Below are positions 11,610 through 18,993 of a DNA stretch of 64,000 nucleotides, one piece after another. This DNA is from Roseibium aquae (lineage in GTDB: Bacteria > Pseudomonadota > Alphaproteobacteria > Rhizobiales > Stappiaceae). The position numbers and the translations under genes were made by a program. The notes beneath the pieces were generated by a model. The model made no database searches. It saw only the letters and a list, made by a program, of their open reading frames with translations, and had not been told where the DNA came from. The DNA is taken from positions 124,001-188,000 of the forward strand of contig NZ_VXDC01000009.1 of assembly GCF_008711285.1 (NCBI RefSeq), given 5' to 3'. How positions within the stretch are numbered: position 1 is the stretch's first letter; every line of letters begins with the position of its first letter.

Positions 11610-12464
11610 ATGAAAAACCTTACGGCACTTTTTCTTGTATTTGGACTATGCACTTTCCCAGCGGCAGCATTGGAATTTCGCGTCGGTGTAGAGCGTGGTG
11701 AAGACACGATCTTCAGATACGAAATCGGGGTCATCAAGCTTGCCCTTGAAAAAGCCGGGGGCGAGCACACCCTTGTGGTGACGGATGCGGGTGACGCCAA
11801 CCAGACCCGGATGGTTGAACAATTGGCCGCCGGCACCGCCGACTTCGATGTCATGTTCACCGGCATCAATCAGGAGCGCTTCGACAAGCTGCTCACCGTT
11901 CCGATTCCAATGCAACGTGGGCTGCTTGGCCACCGGATCATGATCGTCAGCGACGAAAGTGCCGGGAAGATGGCTAGCATCAAGACCATCGAGGACCTGA
12001 AAGGGATCAAGATCGGGTCCGGAACGGGCTGGCCCGACACCGACATTCTCCGTCAGGCTGGTTTGACCGTTGAAGACTCCAAATACGACAACCTTTTCAA
12101 AATGGTTGCGGCTGGACGCATCGACGGTTTCGCGCGCGGCGCTGCAGAACCATTCCTCGAAGTAGGAAGCCGGAAAGAGGAGTTTCCCAATCTCGCGGTC
12201 GATAGCGAAGTCCTGATCGTCTATCCGTTCGACATGTTTCTCTTTTTGAACAAGAACGACACTGAACGCCACGACATCTTGTTGAGCGGACTTCAAAAGG
12301 CCTACGAAGACGGCAGCTTCATGGCCTATTTTGAGAACCATCCCCAAATCAAAGAGGTTTTCGAGCAAGCGGGCCTGGACGACAGGGTCCGCTTTGAGAT
12401 CGATAATCCCCTTCTCCCAGCCGAGATCGCGGCAATTCCGGATCAATACTGGCACGGCCGGTGA
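11610..12464 (+). CDS. Orphan periplasmic solute-binding protein (copy 1)
   Basis: A 284-aa exported protein with a clear signal peptide (MKNLTALFLVFGLCTFPAAA, cleavage near ALEFRV) and a type II periplasmic binding fold related to the amino-acid (family 3) binding proteins. Markers are the YEIGVIKLALEKAGG helix, QTRMVEQLAAGTADF, RGLLGHRIMIVSD, the GTGWPDTDIL segment and AAGRIDGFARG. This is a widespread group of stand-alone binding-domain proteins usually found without ABC permease or ATPase genes, and none is seen here. Ligand unknown. GGAG precedes the ATG by 8 nt. The next gene is a paralogue, 117 nt away, with a nearly identical C-terminal half. Confidence 0.85.
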   Translation: MKNLTALFLVFGLCTFPAAALEFRVGVERGEDTIFRYEIGVIKLALEKAGGEHTLVVTDAGDANQTRMVEQLAAGTADFDVMFTGINQERFDKLLTVPIPMQRGLLGHRIMIVSDESAGKMASIKTIEDLKGIKIGSGTGWPDTDILRQAGLTVEDSKYDNLFKMVAAGRIDGFARGAAEPFLEVGSRKEEFPNLAVDSEVLIVYPFDMFLFLNKNDTERHDILLSGLQKAYEDGSFMAYFENHPQIKEVFEQAGLDDRVRFEIDNPLLPAEIAAIPDQYWHGR

Positions 12465-12488
12465 AACGGTCTCTTGATCATCCTGCGT

Positions 12489-12515
12489 CCCCCCGGGAAG
12501 AAGCGAACCGGGGGG
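12489..12515 (+). terminator. GC-rich hairpin between the two binding-protein genes
   Basis: CCCCCCGG (12489-12496) and CCGGGGGG (12508-12515) form a perfect 8-bp stem with an 11-nt loop, 24 nt after the stop of copy 1. There is no immediate T-run (a TTTTG comes about 17 nt later), so this could be a weak terminator or a processing/stability hairpin. Confidence 0.4.
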
Positions 12516-12581
12516 CACCTCTTAAACCCGCTTTTGTGATAGTCTTTCGGAACTGCACCTGGATTTCCGGAATTGAGTTCG

Positions 12582-13457
12582 ATGCGCGAGTTTCTGCACA
12601 GAATTCTGATGATGATCACAGCGCTGTGGCTCGGAGCAACTCCAACGTCAGCCCTCGACTTTCTGATCGGATCTGAGCGGGGCGGAATCGATGGAGAAAA
12701 CTTCGGTGCCTACAGCCTCGGCCTCCTCAAACTCGCCCTTGAAAAGGCGGACGGGGATCACACCATTGCCTTTGTCGATACGGCCTATGCCAATCAGGAG
12801 CGGCTGCTCAACTTGTTGGCCTCCGGCAATGCTGATTTTCACCTTATGATCTCCGGGATCGACCAACATCGTCACGACATGCTCGCAACCGTGCCAGTCC
12901 CTCTGCAGCGCGGGTTGCTCGGACATCGCATCCTGATCGTGAGCGAGGACAGCAAGGCGAAGGTTGCCAACGTGACGTCGATGGAAGATCTCAAAAGGCT
13001 GTCGATCGGGTCCGGAACCTCATGGCCGGATACCAAGATCATGGCCGCAGCAGGCCTGAATGTGCAGGACGCCCCCTACGAAAGCCTGTTTAAGATGGTG
13101 GCTCTTGGAAGACTGGACGGCTTTGCCCGCGGCGCCGCAGAAGCGTTTCCCGAGGTCGCGGCACGCGAAGACACCATGCCCAACCTTTCCGTCGATCCGA
13201 ATGTCATGATCGTCTATCCGTTCGATGACTTTATTTTTTTGAACAAGGACGACATCGAACGCTATGACATTATTCTGCAAGGCCTGAAACGGGCCTACGA
13301 GGATGGGAGCTTCATGGCCTACTTTAACAGCCATCCCCAAATCAGAGAGGTTTTCGAGCAAGCGGGCCTGGACGAGAGGATCCGGTTTGAAATCGACAAC
13401 CCGCTTCTTCCGCCCGAGATTGCGGCCATCCCGGATCAATACTGGCACGGCCGGTAG
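12582..13457 (+). CDS. Orphan periplasmic solute-binding protein (copy 2)
   Basis: Paralogue of the gene just upstream, 291 aa. Signal peptide MREFLHRILMMITALWLG with cleavage after TSA. It keeps the same landmarks: YSLGLLKLALEKADG, QERLLNLLASGNADF, RGLLGHRILIVSED, GTSWPDTKI and ALGRLDGFARGAAE. The N-terminal half has diverged (about half the residues differ), while the last 60 residues, from RAYEDGSFMAYF to DQYWHGR, are almost the same as copy 1. The ATG at 12582 is preferred; an in-frame TTG at 12573 is the alternative. No permease or ATPase nearby. It is followed by minus-strand genes and, 1.5 kb on, a remnant of a third copy. Confidence 0.84.
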   Translation: MREFLHRILMMITALWLGATPTSALDFLIGSERGGIDGENFGAYSLGLLKLALEKADGDHTIAFVDTAYANQERLLNLLASGNADFHLMISGIDQHRHDMLATVPVPLQRGLLGHRILIVSEDSKAKVANVTSMEDLKRLSIGSGTSWPDTKIMAAAGLNVQDAPYESLFKMVALGRLDGFARGAAEAFPEVAAREDTMPNLSVDPNVMIVYPFDDFIFLNKDDIERYDIILQGLKRAYEDGSFMAYFNSHPQIREVFEQAGLDERIRFEIDNPLLPPEIAAIPDQYWHGR

Positions 13458-13534
13458 ACAAAACGCGGAGGACGCCGTGCGAAAGACTGTGGTCTCATTC
13501 AATAACCCGAAGTGCGCCCCGCGTCATGACATTC

Positions 13535-13915
13535 TCAGGCCTGACGGGCCTTCCGGTTTGCATAGCGCCGGTCCCGTTCGGCTTTCCGTGCCGCTTCGTC
13601 CTGCAAGACGCGTTCGATACGGTTCTTGTTGGCCAACTCACGCGCTTCGGTTTCAGCTCTGGCCGCTGCGGCAATGGCGGCATCTCGCGCTGCGGCTTCA
13701 GCGGCAACGCGATTTCGCTCTTCAAGCTTTACCTGCTCGCGCTCGGCGCGGCGCTTCTCACGAGCTTCTGCAATCGACCGCCGTTCCGTCTGACGGGCTT
13801 CCCAGGTCGGGTCGGAAGCATCCTTGGCGGCGCGAAATGCCAAAACAAGCGCTGCCTTGGCGTCCTCTGCGGAACGGCGGCGGTCTGAATGCTCATTGTT
13901 TTTAATATTCTTCAA
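13535..13915 (-). CDS. DUF6481 family Ala/Arg/Glu-rich helical protein
   Basis: A 126-aa protein of highly charged, alanine-rich sequence predicted to be one long helix or coiled coil (residues about 25-120, EKRRAEREQVKLEERNRVAA). It fits the DUF6481 family, whose members share the N-terminal SDRRRSAEDAKAAL and the basic end DRRYANRKAR. Function is unknown. The start is a TTG at 13915: a TGA stop lies only two codons upstream in frame, and the residues after the TTG match the family start. Third gene of a probable cspA operon, 21 nt after the 79-aa gene; such proteins commonly sit beside cold-shock genes in these bacteria. Confidence 0.78.
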   Translation of the reverse strand: MKNIKNNEHSDRRRSAEDAKAALVLAFRAAKDASDPTWEARQTERRSIAEAREKRRAEREQVKLEERNRVAAEAAARDAAIAAAARAETEARELANKNRIERVLQDEAARKAERDRRYANRKARQA

Positions 13916-13936
13916 ATCTCAATTCCACTTGATGAG

Positions 13937-14176
13937 TTACGCTGAGCGCTTTGTGGGCTTTTTCGAACGTTTCACAGCCGGCTTTTCTGCTGTGGCCATG
14001 CTGTCTTGCAGCTCTTTGGCAAGCCGCGCCTCCCGCAACCTCTGGGTCTTTTCGTTCCGGGCGATGACAATCGAGTTGAGGTCTTCAATCGCACGTTGAC
14101 GTTCAAAGAGTTGCGACTGGGTTTTACCAAAGGCGACTTCTGCCTGTTGGCGGTGTTTACTGTGATTTTCGGTCAT
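13937..14176 (-). CDS. Small basic conserved protein next to cspA
   Basis: 79 aa, highly charged and helical: FGKTQSQLFERQRAIEDLNS followed by ARNEKTQRLREARLAKELQD and a lysine-rich tail (KPAVKRSKKPTKRSA). I recognise similar short proteins beside cspA in other alphaproteobacteria but know no function; the basic tail suggests nucleic acid or ribosome contact, which is an inference. A good ribosome binding site (GAGGAAA) stands 4 nt before the ATG. It lies between cspA and the DUF6481 gene on the same strand, behind a terminator-like hairpin, so it is probably expressed by read-through from cspA or its own promoter. Confidence 0.75.
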   Translation of the reverse strand: MTENHSKHRQQAEVAFGKTQSQLFERQRAIEDLNSIVIARNEKTQRLREARLAKELQDSMATAEKPAVKRSKKPTKRSA

Positions 14177-14216
14177 GGCTTTCCTCGCGAAGGCCGCTCA
14201 CCTGTGAGCTGTAACG

Positions 14217-14242
14217 AAAAAGGCCAGGCAACTTGCCTGGCC
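14217..14242 (-). terminator. Rho-independent terminator downstream of cspA
   Basis: GGCCAGGC (14222-14229) and GCCTGGCC (14235-14242) pair perfectly around AACTT and, read on the minus strand, are followed by five U. It is 67 nt after the cspA stop and would make cspA mRNA mostly monocistronic. Confidence 0.85.
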
Positions 14243-14309
14243 CTGCTTGGTCACTTGCTTTCGACAATGCCAGTACATCCGTGGTCAAGGGAAAGCAGAT
14301 CCCGGATTA

Positions 14310-14519
14310 TCAGGCAGCCTGGAGATTGCAGGCCGACATTTTGCCCGACTTGGCGTCGCGCTCCATGTCGTAGCCGATTTTCTGGCCTTCAACAATTTCG
14401 CGCATGCCAGCGCGCTCGACAGCGGAAATGTGGACGAACGCGTCCGGGCCGCCGTTGTCAGGCTGGATAAAGCCGAAGCCTTTGGTGGAATTAAACCATT
14501 TTACTGTGCCAGTGGTCAT
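14310..14519 (-). CDS. cspA: Cold-shock protein, CspA family
   Basis: A 69-aa single cold-shock domain that binds single-stranded RNA/DNA and acts as an RNA chaperone. Both RNA-binding motifs are present: KGFGFIQ (RNP1) and DAFVHIS (RNP2), after the standard GTVKWFNSTKG start. The ATG at 14519 follows AAAGGG by 6 nt; an in-frame start 15 nt upstream is not supported by the family. A strong promoter 150 nt upstream implies a leader of about 140 nt, as is usual for cold-shock genes whose leader acts as a thermosensor. The paralogue number elsewhere in the genome is unknown. Confidence 0.97.
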   Translation of the reverse strand: MTTGTVKWFNSTKGFGFIQPDNGGPDAFVHISAVERAGMREIVEGQKIGYDMERDAKSGKMSACNLQAA

Positions 14520-14665
14520 GATGAACCCTTTCATAGCGTACAGAGAGAAACCGACAAGCCAAGAGCTCGCGGTCGGTGATAACGATGCTTTAAAGGGAGG
14601 GTTCGTTCAGGACGCTGTGCCAATCGCGTCGCAACCAAATCTCGGCAAGAAAATATCGATAATTG

Positions 14666-14694
14666 TGTATATGAGTTTGGAGCGAGAAAGTCAA
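14666..14694 (-). promoter_or_regulatory. Strong sigma-70 promoter of cspA with long leader
   Basis: On the minus strand TTGACT (14694-14689), a 17-nt spacer, then TATACA (14671-14666). Expected transcription start is near 14659, giving a 5' leader of about 140 nt up to the cspA ATG at 14519. Confidence 0.75.
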
Positions 14695-14973
14695 CTTATA
14701 GTTTTGATGTTGAGTTGGGGACGTCCACATTGTTTGCTGCCTTTATCGCGCAACACGTCCGCAAACGGCTTCAGCGTCGCTTTTTACGGCCAGCCAACAT
14801 CAACTCGTCCAATCTTCTTTATTCGCCTGGATTCATCTCGATAAGAATATCGAATTCTGAAGTTTTACCGGAATCGCAAGTCTGATCTGCGACTTGAATC
14901 ACTCAATAAACCTCACAGGACGCCTTCACCGCTCCATAGATTTTCCCTGAGACCCGATTCCCTTCTGCCGTCC

Positions 14974-15047
14974 CTTCCCCCGCCCGAGATTGCGGCAATG
15001 CCGGACCGATACTGGCACGGTCGTTGACTACAATGCGGAAGACGCCG
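14974..15047 (+). pseudogene. Remnant of a third solute-binding protein gene (3' end only)
   Basis: Positions 14974-15027 translate to a 17-residue tail ending PDRYWHGR and a stop; 14 of the 17 residues match the C terminus of copy 2 (PDQYWHGR). At DNA level 44 of 54 bases match, and similarity carries on past the stop codon (GCGGAAGACGCCG here, GCGGAGGACGCCG after copy 2). Upstream of 14974 the reading frame and similarity vanish. It therefore looks like the end of a deleted third tandem copy, now separated from copies 1 and 2 by the cspA cassette. Confidence 0.8.
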
Positions 15048-15210
15048 AAAGCGGTCGCATCCTCCGGCAGCACCGGTTTTCCCTGTCCCTTGTCGCAAAC
15101 AGGGCAGAGAGCGCCGCGGCCTGTCTGTACTTGGGCGCGACACTTGCCTAAACACAACAATGACACCCTCCACTGGACCCACCTTCTTCCACCACTCGGC
15201 AACTTGGGAC

Positions 15211-16221
15211 ATGACTGTAATGCTTCACGGCGGCGATCTTCCGGCAGCCTGCGAAACATATGGCGGCATACCAGCCGGTTGGCTGGATCTGTCGACCGGG
15301 ATCAACCCCCATGCCTATCCGCTGCCAGACAATTTGCCCGCCGAGGCCTGGACACGCCTGCCGTCGCAAGACGCCCTCGACCGTTTGCTGAGCGCGGCCC
15401 GCGCCGCATACCGGGTCCCGCCCCATCTGGGGCTCGCCGCCGCGCCGGGCACCCAGGCGTTGATCACCTTGTTGCCGGAGCTCCTTCCCGATGGTGAAGT
15501 CGCGCTTGCCGCGCCAACCTATGGCACGCACAAGATGGTTTGGGAGAGGGCCGGCCGCTGTCCGGTCGAAGTCTCCAGCGTCTACGCCTTGCCCGCCACG
15601 GCGCGCATTGTCGTCCTGGTCAATCCGAACAATCCCGACGGCCGGTTGGTGGACGGCCGGAGCCTCCTCGACATCGCGCAGACACTCAAAACGCGAAACG
15701 GTACGCTGATCATCGATGAGGCGTTCGCGGATGTGATGCCGGGGGCAAGCTTGCTGCCCAACCTCAAGGACGAACCGGTGGTCGTGCTGCGGTCCTTTGG
15801 CAAGTTCTTCGGCCTGGCCGGCCTGCGCCTTGGGTTCATGGCCGGCCCCTCCGATCTGGTCCGCGAGGCCGCGGTCCGTCTGGAAAGCTGGGCCGTCTCC
15901 GGACCGGCTCTGGACATCGGACGAACAGCCCTCGCCGATCTCGACTGGCAAAGCCGCATTGCACGGCAACTGAGCGAGGAAATAGGAGATCTCCAGATCG
16001 TGCTCATGGAAAACGGTCTTGGCGTGGTCGGCGGCACGCCGCTGTTCGCTTTGGCATCCCTTCGCCAGGCCCGCGCGTTGCATCAGGCTCTTGCCCGGCG
16101 CCATGTCTGGACCCGTGTTTTCGACTATGCCCCCACCTGGATCCGCATCGGCCTGCCCGGATCAAAAGACAATCTCGACCGGTTTGCCGACGCACTTGCG
16201 GAGGCGATGAAAGAGATCTAA
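15211..16221 (+). CDS. cobC: CobC, threonine-phosphate decarboxylase-like aminotransferase
   Basis: PLP-dependent class I/II aminotransferase-fold protein of cobalamin synthesis, supplying the aminopropanol arm attached by CobD. The 336-aa protein opens with MLHGGDLPAACETYGG and WLDLSTGINPHAYP, family signatures, then carries the NPNNPDGR motif, the DEAFADV aspartate that contacts the PLP pyridine, and the Schiff-base lysine in RSFGKFFGLAGLRLGF. The start is uncertain: ATGs at 15160, 15211 and 15220 are in frame; 15211, with GGGA just before it, is taken. cobD follows 10 nt after the stop, so the two form an operon. Confidence 0.92.
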   Translation: MTVMLHGGDLPAACETYGGIPAGWLDLSTGINPHAYPLPDNLPAEAWTRLPSQDALDRLLSAARAAYRVPPHLGLAAAPGTQALITLLPELLPDGEVALAAPTYGTHKMVWERAGRCPVEVSSVYALPATARIVVLVNPNNPDGRLVDGRSLLDIAQTLKTRNGTLIIDEAFADVMPGASLLPNLKDEPVVVLRSFGKFFGLAGLRLGFMAGPSDLVREAAVRLESWAVSGPALDIGRTALADLDWQSRIARQLSEEIGDLQIVLMENGLGVVGGTPLFALASLRQARALHQALARRHVWTRVFDYAPTWIRIGLPGSKDNLDRFADALAEAMKEI

Positions 16222-16231
16222 GCAGCCTTCC

Positions 16232-17209
16232 ATGCTGCTTTCCGACACCGCGCTCTGGCTCCTTCTGGCCGCGCTCCTCCTTGATGCCGTGATCGGTGAT
16301 CCCGATTGGCTGTGGCGCCGTCTACCACATCCTGTGGTCCTGTTCGGGCGTGTCATCACCATGCTCGACACGCGCTTGAACCGGAGCGACCGGACACGGG
16401 CGCAGCGCCGGGCGCGCGGTCTGGTGACCTTGTGCTTGCTGGTAGCGGGCGCCGGCCTGCTGGGCATGGGCCTGCACCTTCTGTTCTCCGCTCTTCCCTT
16501 CGGCGATGTCCTCACGGTTGCCGTGACCGCGGTCTTTCTCGCCCAAAACAGTCTCTACACCCATGTCCGGGCTGTGGAAAAAGGTCTGTCCAGCGGAGGC
16601 ATTGAGGGCGGACGCAAGGCGGTCTCGATGATCGTGGGCCGCGACCCGGCCCGTCTCGACGAGGCCGGCGTGTCCCGGGCGGCGATAGAAAGCTGCGCGG
16701 AAAACTTCTCAGACGGGGTGGTGGCGCCAGCCTTCTGGTTCGCGCTTGCCGGACTGCCGGGGCTGCTGATCTACAAGGCGGTGAATACAGCTGACAGCAT
16801 GATCGGTCACAAGACTGAAAAATATCAGGACTTTGGCTGGGCCTCCGCGCGGTTCGACGATCTGATCAACCTCCCCGCCTCCCGTCTGTCCGGACTGTTC
16901 ATTGCACTGGCCGCCCCGCTTGCGCGCGGCTCGATCCTTGCGGCGGTGAAGACCATAGCGGCGGATGCGAACAAGCATCGATCGCCCAATGCGGGCTGGC
17001 CGGAAGCGGCGATGGCGGGCGCGCTCGATCTGTGCCTGGCAGGCCCCCGCGTCTATCCCGGCTATACGGTGCAGGACCCGTACATGAATCCGTCGGCCCG
17101 CCGGGACGCGACCGGGCGCGATATCGCCCGCTCCCTCCGGTTGCTGATCGGGGCCTGGGCTGTCATGACCGTGACCGTCACCGGGCTGGCCCTGGCCAAC
17201 ATCGTTTGA
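16232..17209 (+). CDS. cobD: Adenosylcobinamide-phosphate synthase CobD (CbiB)
   Basis: Integral membrane enzyme that joins aminopropanol (phosphate) to adenosylcobyric acid. The 325-aa protein has several membrane segments (LLLAALLLDAVIGDPDWLWR at the start, then around 65-110 and at the C terminus, LLIGAWAVMTVTVTGLALAN) and the conserved family blocks HPVVLFGR, ARGLVTLCLLV, SCAENFSDGVVAPAFWFAL and NTADSMIGHKTEKYQDFGWA. Located 10 nt after cobC. It is on the strand opposite to the riboswitch-led cobU operon, so its control may differ. A DUF938 methyltransferase gene follows after 23 nt. Confidence 0.96.
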   Translation: MLLSDTALWLLLAALLLDAVIGDPDWLWRRLPHPVVLFGRVITMLDTRLNRSDRTRAQRRARGLVTLCLLVAGAGLLGMGLHLLFSALPFGDVLTVAVTAVFLAQNSLYTHVRAVEKGLSSGGIEGGRKAVSMIVGRDPARLDEAGVSRAAIESCAENFSDGVVAPAFWFALAGLPGLLIYKAVNTADSMIGHKTEKYQDFGWASARFDDLINLPASRLSGLFIALAAPLARGSILAAVKTIAADANKHRSPNAGWPEAAMAGALDLCLAGPRVYPGYTVQDPYMNPSARRDATGRDIARSLRLLIGAWAVMTVTVTGLALANIV

Positions 17210-17232
17210 GCGCGAATTCGAAGGACCCTGTC

Positions 17233-17856
17233 ATGCGCCCTTTCAACACTGCCGCCGACCGGAACAAGGATGCCATTCTTCCGCACCTGCGAACCACGTT
17301 CGCCAATTGCCGGCGGATCCTGGAGATCGGCAGCGGAACCGGACAGCATGCGGTGCATTTCGCCGCGGCGCTCCCGCACTTGAGTTGGCAGCCGAGCGAC
17401 ATCGCGGACAAACTGGACGGCATGGAGCTTTGGTTGTCCGAAGCCTCTTTGCCGAATGTCCTGCCGCCCCTGACCCTCGATGTCACAAGGCCGCTTCCGC
17501 CTTTGCCGGGATATCGAGACGACGGCGCCTTTGACGGTATCTATACCGCGAACACGCTGCACATTGTGCCCGAGACCACGGTCCAGGCCTTCTTTCAACG
17601 GGTTGGCGAGGTTCTGGCACCGGGCGGGCGATGCGTCGTCTATGGACCCTTCAAGTATGGCGGACGCTTCACCACGCCAAGCAACGAAGCGTTCCACGCG
17701 CAGCTGCGGGCGTGGAACCCGATGAACGGCATCCGCGACTTTGAATGGGTGGATGAACTGGCGCGGGCCCAGGACCTTCGGCTCATCGACGACCACGCCA
17801 TGCCGGCCAACAATCAGCTTCTGGTCTGGGAGCGCGGCGCTGTCCCATCCGGATAA
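17233..17856 (+). CDS. DUF938 family SAM-dependent methyltransferase-like protein
   Basis: A 207-aa protein of the DUF938 family, which adopts a class I methyltransferase fold. Visible: FNTAADRNKDAILPHLRTTF at the start, the glycine-rich SAM loop ILEIGSGTGQHAVHFA at about residues 35-50, WQPSDI, and DGIYTANTLHIV. The substrate is unknown. The start ATG at 17233 immediately precedes the family consensus. It lies 23 nt after cobD and may be cotranscribed, but I know of no established link between DUF938 and cobalamin. It is convergent with the transporter gene next to it, only 3 nt between the stops. Confidence 0.88.
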   Translation: MRPFNTAADRNKDAILPHLRTTFANCRRILEIGSGTGQHAVHFAAALPHLSWQPSDIADKLDGMELWLSEASLPNVLPPLTLDVTRPLPPLPGYRDDGAFDGIYTANTLHIVPETTVQAFFQRVGEVLAPGGRCVVYGPFKYGGRFTTPSNEAFHAQLRAWNPMNGIRDFEWVDELARAQDLRLIDDHAMPANNQLLVWERGAVPSG

Positions 17857-17859
17857 GGG

Positions 17860-18852
17860 TCAGTGCCGCCGCTTGATCTGCCGTGCCGTCGCCAGCCTCT
17901 TTTGCTGTTGCCATTCCCGGAAAAACACCAGCAGCCCGCCGCCCAGAATAAGCGCCATGCCAAATGTGCCCGTGAGGTCAGGCAGCTCACCCCAAATGAC
18001 AAATCCCCAGAACACGGCGAACGGCAGCCCCACATATTCGAAGGGTGCGATCAGCCCGGCATCGGCCGACCGGTAAGCCTGGGCGAGGCAATAACCGACA
18101 ACCGCCGAGCACAAGCCGAGGATTCCGAACAGGAAAATATCGTTGCCCTGAGGCCAGGTCCAGGCCCGCAGCAAAAACAGAAGGCTCGGGTTTTCCAGCC
18201 CTTCAGCAAAGCGTCCGTCACCGGCGACGAGGTAAAACCCGCTGGAAACCATCAGGAAAATTCCCTGAATATAGACGGCCATGGCGGATGCCTTTGTCGT
18301 GCCGCCGAGCTTGCGGGTCAAAACCTGCATGACGGCATAGCCGAGCGCCCCAAGCACCGGCAGGGCCAGGATCCAGCGTCCGCCCTCGATCGGAACACTG
18401 TCCCAGGGCCGCATCATGACAATGACCCCGGCAAATCCGGTCAACACGGCGCCCATCCGCCAAAGACCGACCTTCTCTCCCAGGATCGGGATGGACAAAA
18501 GGGTGATCAGCAGCGGAGCGACGAAGAACAGCGCGGTCGCCTCAGCCAGGGGCACCACGGCCAGCGCCAGAAAGAAAGCCATATTGGCGACGACCACGCA
18601 CAGGCCGCGGACGATGTGAAGGAACGGCGTTTTGGTCTTCAAGATGGAGAACCCGCCCTCCAGTTGCACGAAGACGAGCGAGAAGGCCATGCCGATGGCC
18701 GAGCGAATGAAGACGCTTTGGTGCAGAGGATACCCGCCCGACAACGCCTTGATGAGCATGTCATTGACGGAAATCGCGGCCATGCCCATCAGAATGAAGG
18801 CGATACCGACAGCGGGACGGGACAAGGGGGACATGGAAGCGGAGACGGTCAT
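17860..18852 (-). CDS. DMT-superfamily (EamA) transporter
   Basis: A 330-aa membrane protein with about ten hydrophobic segments and two EamA repeats (roughly 14-145 and 165-305), the plan of the drug/metabolite transporter superfamily. The first repeat begins AVGIAFILMGMAAISVNDML and the second contains ADAGLIAPFEYVGLPFAVFWGF, typical of the branch once described as S-adenosylmethionine or riboflavin carriers, but the substrate cannot be told from sequence. The basic C terminus (REWQQQKRLATARQIKRRH) is cytoplasmic. It starts 141 nt after the end of cobQ and is on the same strand, so it could be the last gene of the cobalamin operon; this is not certain. A second possible start is at 18834. 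Confidence 0.88.
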   Translation of the reverse strand: MTVSASMSPLSRPAVGIAFILMGMAAISVNDMLIKALSGGYPLHQSVFIRSAIGMAFSLVFVQLEGGFSILKTKTPFLHIVRGLCVVVANMAFFLALAVVPLAEATALFFVAPLLITLLSIPILGEKVGLWRMGAVLTGFAGVIVMMRPWDSVPIEGGRWILALPVLGALGYAVMQVLTRKLGGTTKASAMAVYIQGIFLMVSSGFYLVAGDGRFAEGLENPSLLFLLRAWTWPQGNDIFLFGILGLCSAVVGYCLAQAYRSADAGLIAPFEYVGLPFAVFWGFVIWGELPDLTGTFGMALILGGGLLVFFREWQQQKRLATARQIKRRH

Positions 18853-18993
18853 GTCTCTGGCCTACACCTTTTTCGCAAAGCCGCCTAGATCCGCCAGAAA
18901 CAAGCCTGAGAACAGCCTGAGCAGCCGGAAACGGTTGTCGCCCAAAGCTTGCTGGACAAGTCTCTCGCCATCGCGGGGGCAGTTGCAGCGCCG

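Noticed and set aside
11052..15210. Genomic island integrated at tRNA-Cys
   Set aside because: No integrase gene and no direct repeat of the tRNA 3' end was found downstream; only reshuffling of the binding-protein array is supported.
14903..15259. 118-codon frame on the minus strand with a CPVC motif
   Set aside because: No ribosome binding site or family; covers the binding-protein remnant on the other strand and the start of cobC.
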